Below, one piece after another: positions 8,852-13,680 of a stretch of 13,680 bases of DNA. How positions within the stretch are numbered: position 1 is the first letter of the stretch; every line of letters begins with the position of its first letter. The notes under the pieces were generated by a model that saw nothing but the letters and a program-made list of their open reading frames with translations, was not told the origin of the DNA and searched no databases. Position numbers and translations under genes: made by a program. The DNA is from Gammaproteobacteria bacterium UBA2168 (GTDB taxonomy: Bacteria > Pseudomonadota > Gammaproteobacteria > Pseudomonadales > Azotimanducaceae): contig DCWG01000097.1 in the NCBI GenBank assembly GCA_002327525.1, positions 1 to 13,680 on the forward strand. Reading direction: 5' to 3'.

Positions 8852-10408
8852 ATGATGTCAACCGAACCTGAGGTGGAAGAGCGCGATATCGCCTCGCAGG
8901 GAACGGTGGTCGTGAGCATGACTATGCTCTCGCGTGTCTCGGGATTCGTACGCGACATTCTGCTGTCTAATTTTCTCGGCGCATCCGACATAGCGGATGC
9001 GTTCTTCGTTGCCTTCCGCATCCCGAATTTCTTTCGACGGCTATTCGCTGAAGGGGCTTTCAATCAGGCGTTCGTGCCGGTGCTGTCGCGCTATCGGGAG
9101 CGCGGCCATGCCGAGTTAGTGCGCTTCGCCGCACTCATTGGCGGCAATCTAGCGACCGTGCTCGTGTTGTTCGTGGGGCTTGGCGTACTGTTCTCCGATG
9201 CACTGGTTGTGGTATTCGCCCCCGGGTTTATCGACGAGCCGGAGAAGTTCGCGATGACATCGGAGGTAGTGCACATCACGTTCACCTACCTTGCGTTCAT
9301 CTCGCTGACCGCATTCGCGGGCGCGATTCTCAATACTTTCCACCGCTACGCAGTACCGGCGTTCACGCCGGTGCTGCTCAACCTGAGCCTCATTGCCGCC
9401 ATGCTGGTGGGGGCCGCGCTGGTGGATAACATGCTGCTGGCACTAGCGTGGGGCGTGTTCGCGGCAGGCGTGGTCCAATTCCTGTTCCAGCTACCGGCGC
9501 TCGCTCGCGTGGACATGCTCGTTGCACCGAGAGTCGGTGTGCAACATGAGGGCGTGCGGCGGATGGGTAGGCTGCTGGTTCCGGCGCTGCTGGCCGCCTC
9601 AGTCGGACAGATCAATGCTCTCATCGACACGATTCTGGCCTCGACGCTGATTTCCGGCAGTATTTCCTGGCTCTACTATTCAGACCGCTTGCTGGAGCTG
9701 CCCATCGGCCTGGTGGCGGTGGCGCTCGGTACGGTGCTTCTGCCGAATCTGTCGAGACTCGCGGAGACGAGCGACGAGCAGTTTGCGGGCACGCTGGACT
9801 GGGGCCTGCGTATGGGCGTGGTGCTCGCGATGCCTGCTTCGCTGGCGCTCTATCTGCTCGCGGTGCCGCTGATCAGCACCATCTTCTTTCATGGCGAGAT
9901 GACCAGCCTCGATGTCACGATGGCGGCGCTGGCGTTACAGGCATTTGCCGTGGGTGTCGTGGCGCTGGTGCTGGTGAAGGTACTGGCGCCAGCGTTTTTC
10001 GCGCATCAGGACACGCGTACCCCGCTTCGTTACGCGAGTGTGGCGGTGGGTGTCAACGTGGTGGGCAATCTCGCCATGTTTTCCTGGTTCGGGCACGTTG
10101 GGCTTGCACTTGCCACATCGATTTCCGGTTGGGTGCACCTGTGGCTGCTGTTTCGCGGTGTGCGCGAGCGCGGGTTCTACGCGGCCACGGCGGGTTTGCG
10201 CCGCATGGTGGTGCTGAGCGTGCTGGCATCGATCGTGATGGGCGTGGTGCTGATCGCACTCACGCCGAGCGACGGTTACTGGCTGAGCATCGGCAACTGG
10301 CAACGCGTCGGTTGGCTGGCGACGGTGGTAGGGATCGGCCTGTCGGCTTACTCGGCGATGCTGTTCGTGTGCGGAGTTCGACCGGGTGAGCTGAGGCATC
10401 GCGTATAA
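8852..10408 (+). CDS. murJ: Lipid II flippase MurJ
   Basis: This 518-residue membrane protein (E. coli 511) of the MOP exporter superfamily flips the peptidoglycan precursor lipid II across the inner membrane. About 14 hydrophobic segments are spread through the length. Residues known to matter in E. coli are conserved: R28 in SRVSGF, R34 in VRD, D49 in ADAFF, R62 in FFRRLFAEGAF and R279 in YYSDRLLELP. The GAFNQAFVPVLSRY segment is typical of the family. The start could be ATG 8852 or the adjacent ATG 8855. The stop shares one base with the upstream ATG of ribF. It is divergent from rpsT. Confidence 0.96.
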   Translation: MMSTEPEVEERDIASQGTVVVSMTMLSRVSGFVRDILLSNFLGASDIADAFFVAFRIPNFFRRLFAEGAFNQAFVPVLSRYRERGHAELVRFAALIGGNLATVLVLFVGLGVLFSDALVVVFAPGFIDEPEKFAMTSEVVHITFTYLAFISLTAFAGAILNTFHRYAVPAFTPVLLNLSLIAAMLVGAALVDNMLLALAWGVFAAGVVQFLFQLPALARVDMLVAPRVGVQHEGVRRMGRLLVPALLAASVGQINALIDTILASTLISGSISWLYYSDRLLELPIGLVAVALGTVLLPNLSRLAETSDEQFAGTLDWGLRMGVVLAMPASLALYLLAVPLISTIFFHGEMTSLDVTMAALALQAFAVGVVALVLVKVLAPAFFAHQDTRTPLRYASVAVGVNVVGNLAMFSWFGHVGLALATSISGWVHLWLLFRGVRERGFYAATAGLRRMVVLSVLASIVMGVVLIALTPSDGYWLSIGNWQRVGWLATVVGIGLSAYSAMLFVCGVRPGELRHRV

Positions 10409-10416
10409 TGCCCGCC

Positions 10417-11355
10417 ATGGAAGTCATACGCGGTATCCATTGTCTGAAACCTCGCCACAAAGGCGCGGTCGCCACTATAGGCACCTTCGATGGCGTGCAT
10501 CACGGTCACAAGATGCTGCTCGATCACTTGGCGGCCAAGGGCGAGGAGCTGGCGTTGCCCAGCATGCTCATCACGCTTGAGCCCACACCGCGCGAGTTCT
10601 TCGGCGACAGCGAAGTCCCTGCGCGGCTGACCCGCTTCCGCGAGAAGATCGTGCTGCTCAGTCGAACCAAACTGGACCGCGTGTTGTGCATGCCGTTCAA
10701 TGCCCGCACCCGCAACACGCCCGCGCAGTGGGTGATCGACAGATTGCTGCACGAAATGCTCGGTGTGAAGTACCTGGTGGTTGGAGACGACTTCCGCTTC
10801 GGCAAGGGCGCAGTGGGTGATTATCATATGCTCAAGGCGGCCGGCGACCGCTTCGGGTTCGGTGTGAGTCACATGGGAACACTCGAGTTCGAGGACGAGC
10901 GCATCAGCAGTTCTCGCATCAGAAAAGTGCTCGCCGAAGGCGACTTCAACCTGGCCGAGAAGTTGCTCGGTCATGAGTATTTCATCATGGGACGAGTAGT
11001 GTATGGTCGTCAGCTCGGACGTACTCTGGGCGCGCCAACCGCCAATGTTCGGCTGCAGCGCTACCGGGCGGCACTTGAGGGCGTTTACGCGGTGACCGTC
11101 GAGGGGCTCGGTGAAACCGGCCGTGGTATCGCCAATATCGGCGTGCGCCCGACGGTGGACGGCAAGGAGCCGCTGCTGGAAGTACACATGTTCGATTTCA
11201 ACGAGAATATCTACGGGTGTCTCATTAGTGTCACGTTCAAGCACAAACTGCGCGAAGAACGGGCGTTTGAGTCCCTGGATGCGTTGAAAGCGCAGATTCA
11301 CGCGGACATCGATACCGCGAAGGACTGGTTTTCGGCCAATGGCGCAAGTGGGTAG
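10417..11355 (+). CDS. ribF: Bifunctional riboflavin kinase / FAD synthetase
   Basis: The enzyme turns riboflavin into FMN and FMN into FAD. The N-terminal adenylyltransferase half has the nucleotide-binding signature TIGTFDGVHHGHKMLL, then VVGDDFRFGKG and the SSSRIRK motif; the C-terminal kinase half has GRVVYGRQLGRTLGAPTANV and ends about 312 residues after the start, as in E. coli (313). I prefer the ATG at 10417 because it gives the family start MEVIRGIHCL; an ATG at 10408 overlaps the murJ stop as TAATG and adds three residues. Neither has a strong ribosome binding site, so coupling to murJ is likely. Its 3' end overlaps lspA by 17 bases, where ileS would normally begin. Confidence 0.96.
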   Translation: MEVIRGIHCLKPRHKGAVATIGTFDGVHHGHKMLLDHLAAKGEELALPSMLITLEPTPREFFGDSEVPARLTRFREKIVLLSRTKLDRVLCMPFNARTRNTPAQWVIDRLLHEMLGVKYLVVGDDFRFGKGAVGDYHMLKAAGDRFGFGVSHMGTLEFEDERISSSRIRKVLAEGDFNLAEKLLGHEYFIMGRVVYGRQLGRTLGAPTANVRLQRYRAALEGVYAVTVEGLGETGRGIANIGVRPTVDGKEPLLEVHMFDFNENIYGCLISVTFKHKLREERAFESLDALKAQIHADIDTAKDWFSANGASG

Positions 11356-11824
11356 GTGGCTCTCAATAGCGGGGAGCGTGGTCTTGTTCGACCAGCTGTC
11401 GAAATCGCTGGTGATGGCGAGTCTTGACTATGGCGATCGTGTGAGTGTGCTGCCGTTTTTCAGTTGGGTGCGCTGGCACAATGAGGGAGCGGCCTTTTCG
11501 ATGTTTGCCGGGGGTGGCGGTTGGCAACGCTGGCTGTTCATCGCGCTTGCCATCGGATTCTCCATCTTCATTGTGACGGAGTTGCGCAGGCTCTCGCCGG
11601 GCAAGTGGCTGATGGGGCTCGGCTATGCGCTGATCATGGGCGGAGCGCTTGGCAACATGGTCGACCGCGTGCGTCTTGAGTACGTGGTCGACTTCGTCCT
11701 GGTCCACTACGGCAGTTACTACTTCCCGGCGTTCAACGTAGCGGACGCCGCTCTGAGCATTGGTGCAGCGTTGTGGCTCTATGCCACGTGGCGCGAGGCT
11801 CGCCTGGAGAAAGCGGGTGTCTGA
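11339..11824 (+). CDS. lspA: Lipoprotein signal peptidase (signal peptidase II)
   Basis: This 161-residue inner-membrane aspartyl protease cleaves prolipoprotein signal peptides at the lipid-modified cysteine. Family motifs are present: FDQLSK (17–22), NEGAAFS (48–54), GGALGNMVDRV (101–111), then VVDF with catalytic D118 and FNVADAALSIG with catalytic D136. Four membrane segments are visible. The ATG at 11339 lies inside the 3' end of ribF and has no clear Shine-Dalgarno, so it probably depends on coupling. In most gammaproteobacteria ileS lies between ribF and lspA; here it is absent. Confidence 0.97.
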   Translation: MAQVGRWLSIAGSVVLFDQLSKSLVMASLDYGDRVSVLPFFSWVRWHNEGAAFSMFAGGGGWQRWLFIALAIGFSIFIVTELRRLSPGKWLMGLGYALIMGGALGNMVDRVRLEYVVDFVLVHYGSYYFPAFNVADAALSIGAALWLYATWREARLEKAGV

Positions 11825-12269
11825 TGTAGCCGCGAATTCGTCGCTGACGGTAGCCCGCGGCAGGCGTGTGCGCCTGCATTTCTCGCTGTTGCTCGACAAC
11901 GGCGAGGAAGTGGACAGCACCCGCGGCGGCAGCGCCGGCGAGTGTGTCATCGGCGACGGCAGCCTGTTGCCCGGATTCGAGCACGCCATCGAGGGTATGA
12001 AAGCCGGTGAAGGCGGCCAGATCCCGATATCGGCGGCGGATGCGTTTGGTGAGCATCGGGCTGGCAACGTACAGACCATGAAGCGAGATGACTTCGCCGA
12101 TCTGGAGGATCTCGCGGTGGGTCTCATCGTGTCTTTTGCGGGTCCTGGTGGAGAGCTGCCGGGTGTGATTCGGAACCTGTACGAGGAGAGCGTGGTCGTC
12201 GACTTCAATCATCCGCTGGCAGGTCGAGATATCGTATTCGATGTTGCAATTCTCTCCATAAGCCACTGA
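11817..12269 (+). CDS. fkpB: FKBP-type peptidyl-prolyl isomerase FkpB (SlpA)
   Basis: This 150-residue protein has the SlyD/FkpB layout: a split FKBP domain with VRLHFSLLLDNGEEVDST near the N-terminus and GDGSLLPGFEHAIEGMKAGE (46–65), an inserted flap domain (about 78–118), and the closing VDFNHPLAGRDIVFDV (128–143). It speeds proline isomerisation and acts as a chaperone in the cytoplasm. I chose the GTG at 11817, which overlaps lspA by 8 bases, because GGAG lies 7 bases upstream and no in-frame ATG fits. There is no SlyD-like histidine-rich metal tail. ispH, which commonly follows fkpB, is absent. Confidence 0.94.
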   Translation: MSDVAANSSLTVARGRRVRLHFSLLLDNGEEVDSTRGGSAGECVIGDGSLLPGFEHAIEGMKAGEGGQIPISAADAFGEHRAGNVQTMKRDDFADLEDLAVGLIVSFAGPGGELPGVIRNLYEESVVVDFNHPLAGRDIVFDVAILSISH

Positions 12270-12385
12270 AATATAACAATAAAATCAAAAAAAGCCCGTT
12301 CGTCGGTAAAATCGACCGTTCAGCCGGTCGGGGATGCCTCGGAAAAGGCCGTCCACTTACGATGATATGGGGACATGAACGGCGC

Positions 12386-12409
12386 ACACCGCGAAACGAC
12401 GCGCGGTGT
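12386..12409 (+). promoter_or_regulatory. Hairpin upstream of pilin gene
   Basis: ACACCGCG (12386–12393) pairs perfectly with CGCGGTGT (12402–12409) around an 8-base loop. There is no T-run, so it is not a terminator for fkpB. It ends about 20 bases before the pilin ATG, close to its ribosome binding region, and could affect translation or mRNA stability. The rest of the 160-base fkpB–pilin gap holds an AT-rich stretch (12270–12294); I found no convincing promoter. Confidence 0.4.
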
Positions 12410-12429
12410 TGCTCAAAGAGAAGTAACCG

Positions 12430-12975
12430 ATGCGTCTGAGGAGATCGCACAACAATAGTCGAGACAGCGGATCAGAGAGTACCGGCCTGTCGACAGACGA
12501 TTTCGGCAGCACTCGACTACAGGGCTTCACACTCACCGAGTTGCTCGTGGTGATTGCGATTCTATCGCTGATTTCGGCGGTGGCTATGCCCCTTTATACA
12601 GCCTATTCACAGCGCACCTACCGTGCTGAGGCGCAGGCCGATCTGCTCAATTGTGCGCAGGCCATGGAGCGGTTCGCGAGCGAGGGTTTTACTTACCTCG
12701 GCGCGGCGGACACGGACGGCGATGGCGCGGGCGACGATGACAACGGACCGCTCGCCACCACGATCTGCGATCCCTTGTCCCAGGATCAGAACCGCTACGA
12801 CTTCACCGTCACCGCCAGCACCGGAGGATTCGTACTGACCGCCACGCCGGTGGATGTCTCCGGCAACATGATGCGTGACGACGGCTTTCTGACTATTGAC
12901 GATGCCGGGAACCGAGAGTGGGATGCTGACGATTCGGGTGCCATCGACGATGGAGAGGACACTTGGGAGTCTTGA
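12430..12975 (+). CDS. Type IV pilin, PilE-like, long leader and acidic Ca-binding-type loops
   Basis: This 181-residue protein has the type IV prepilin signature G32/FTLTELLVVIAI: prepilin peptidase would cut after G32 and methylate F33, with E37 at mature position 5, followed by a hydrophobic alpha-helix. The leader is 32 residues, far longer than the usual 6–7. The start is forced: an in-frame TAA lies 6 bases before the ATG, and no ATG, GTG or TTG codon occurs between codon 1 and the cleavage site (one CTG at codon 20). The globular part has C75 and C113, able to form a disulfide, and two aspartate-rich loops: D94–N105 (DTDGDGAGDDDN) and D165–E176 (DADDSGAIDDGE), the second fitting the EF-hand pattern at every position. 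It heads a minor pilin set and overlaps the next gene by one base (TGATG). Confidence 0.85.
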   Translation: MRLRRSHNNSRDSGSESTGLSTDDFGSTRLQGFTLTELLVVIAILSLISAVAMPLYTAYSQRTYRAEAQADLLNCAQAMERFASEGFTYLGAADTDGDGAGDDDNGPLATTICDPLSQDQNRYDFTVTASTGGFVLTATPVDVSGNMMRDDGFLTIDDAGNREWDADDSGAIDDGEDTWES

Positions 12976-13478
12976 TGCGAGGCGTTACGCTGATCGAGTT
13001 GCTGGTGACTCTGGGCGTCGCGGCGGTGCTGCTGGGACTGGCGGCACCCGCTTTCAACCAGTTCGTGATACAACGCCAGTTGACCGTGGCGATCAACGAT
13101 CTCGTCATCGCCATCAACTACGCGCGCAGCGAAGCGGCCCACATCGGCAGCACCGTCAGCGTTCAGGCGGCCGATGCCGAAGACGACAACGAGTGGGGCG
13201 GTGGTTACTGTGTGGTGACCGGCACGCCGGGCAATTGCACCGAACCCGTGCTGCGTCGATTCGCGCCAATCGATACGGGCACGTTGAACGGCATCGACGG
13301 TCCCAACGGCAATCTCGATGGCGTAGACACACTCAGTTTCGATGCACGTGGATTGCTGACCTCGGGTGACGGTGGCGTGGTGCGGCTGTGTGCCGTTGAC
13401 GGCACCAACCCGGGCAGGATACTGCGGGTCAACCTCATCGGCCGCACCACGACGAATGATTTGGAGTGTGGAGAATGA
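12975..13478 (+). CDS. FimT/FimU (GspH)-like minor type IV pilin
   Basis: This 167-residue prepilin starts MRG/VTLIELLVTLGVAAVL: a 3-residue leader, cleavage after G3, V4 as first mature residue instead of the usual F, and E8 at mature position 5. The ATG at 12975 has GGGAG 5 bases upstream and overlaps the previous stop (TGATG). A TTG at 12963 would give a more usual 7-residue leader (MGVLMRG). The body has the GspH/FimT features NYARSEA just after the helix, WGGGYCVV (74–81) and a SFDARG segment (121–126), with cysteines at 79, 88, 139 and 165. Minor pilins of this group prime pilus assembly and may carry DNA-binding or adhesin functions. Whether it is FimT or FimU cannot be told. Confidence 0.85.
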   Translation: MRGVTLIELLVTLGVAAVLLGLAAPAFNQFVIQRQLTVAINDLVIAINYARSEAAHIGSTVSVQAADAEDDNEWGGGYCVVTGTPGNCTEPVLRRFAPIDTGTLNGIDGPNGNLDGVDTLSFDARGLLTSGDGGVVRLCAVDGTNPGRILRVNLIGRTTTNDLECGE

Positions 13479-13680
13479 TGCGCCGGCGGATACGGGGTTT
13501 TTCCATGATCGAACTTCTGGTGGCCGTTCTCGTGATGGGCATAGGCGTTTTGGGCATCACGGGGCTGCAGATGGTGAGTCTGCAGAATAATCGCGGTGCG
13601 CTCATGCGGGCAGAAGCCGTGCAACTTGCCTACGACATGATGGACAGGATACGCGCCAACCCCGCCGGTATACCGGCGGG
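13475..13680 (+). CDS. pilV: PilV-like minor type IV pilin, 3' end beyond window
   Basis: The first 68 residues are visible. They show a short basic leader (MMRRRIRG), cleavage after G8, F9 as first mature residue, E13 at mature position 5 (FSMIELLVAV), and then VLVMGIGVLGITGLQ, SLQNNRGALMRAEAVQLAYDM and MDRIRANP. This matches the PilV family, where the LA-DM-DR-RAN segment follows the helix. The ATG at 13475 overlaps the previous stop by 4 bases (ATGA), so it is translationally coupled. PilV is part of the priming complex at the pilus tip; pilW, pilX and pilY1 would be expected beyond the right edge. Confidence 0.86.
   Translation, partial: MMRRRIRGFSMIELLVAVLVMGIGVLGITGLQMVSLQNNRGALMRAEAVQLAYDMMDRIRANPAGIPA

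Noticed and set aside
10404..10409. Perfect TATAAT just before ribF
   Set aside because: No -35 element lies at 16–18 bases upstream (TTCGAC is 21 away), and transcription would start at or after the ATG.
10348..11301. Minus-strand open frame of 317 codons over ribF
   Set aside because: Antisense to ribF, rich in histidine and glutamine as expected from reversed GC-rich codons, with no recognisable domain.
11363..12208. Minus-strand open frame of 281 codons over lspA/fkpB
   Set aside because: Antisense to two recognisable genes and low-complexity in composition (serine, proline, arginine).
12360..12390. Sigma-54 promoter for the pilin genes
   Set aside because: No GG-N10-GC pair with flanking TGGCAC/TTGC-like bases is present.

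Overview
The window looks like a chromosomal segment of a GC-rich gammaproteobacterium. The strongest evidence is gene order: (ispB) – rplU – rpmA – obgE – proB – (rpsT) – murJ – ribF – lspA – fkpB, followed by type IV pilin genes. From memory this is the order of the Pseudomonas aeruginosa region around PA4549–PA4569. The species cannot be named from the sequence. No rRNA, tRNA, CRISPR array, transposase or integrase is visible, and apart from positions 1–843 the window is a compact core-genome segment.

Left part, minus strand (1–5233). An enoyl-CoA hydratase/isomerase-family gene runs off the left edge. It is preceded by a 358-base stretch without a convincing gene (486–843), which holds broken, frame-switching coding-like fragments. 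Then comes a tight minus-strand set, transcribed leftward: ispB (octaprenyl diphosphate synthase), an exported S33-type peptidase, and a NatA/NatB-like ABC exporter (ATPase, then permease). The last three genes overlap by 4 bases each and the peptidase starts 9 bases after ispB, so all four could be one transcript.

Middle part, mostly plus strand (5276–12269). A divergent region between ispB and rplU holds a good sigma-70 promoter (TTGTAA, 17-base spacer, TAGAAT), a long rplU leader with an 11-base tandem repeat, and an 8-bp hairpin. rplU and rpmA (ribosomal proteins L21 and L27) follow and end at a clear intrinsic terminator. Then come obgE (ribosome-associated GTPase), proB (glutamate 5-kinase), convergent rpsT (S20, with a TTG start), murJ (lipid II flippase), ribF (FMN/FAD synthesis), lspA (signal peptidase II) and fkpB (peptidyl-prolyl isomerase). 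ribF runs directly into lspA, so ileS, which usually lies between them, is missing. ispH, which usually follows fkpB, is also missing.

Right part (12430–13680). Three overlapping plus-strand genes encode type IV pilin-like proteins: a PilE-like pilin with an unusually long 32-residue leader and two calcium-binding-type acidic loops, a FimT/GspH-like minor pilin, and a PilV-like minor pilin cut by the right edge. They probably begin a minor pilin operon for pilus priming and assembly.

No clearly new defence or mobile system is present. The points most worth a second look are the peptidase plus ABC exporter operon behind ispB, the EF-hand-like long-leader pilin, the loss of ileS and ispH from the conserved cluster, and the rplU leader.
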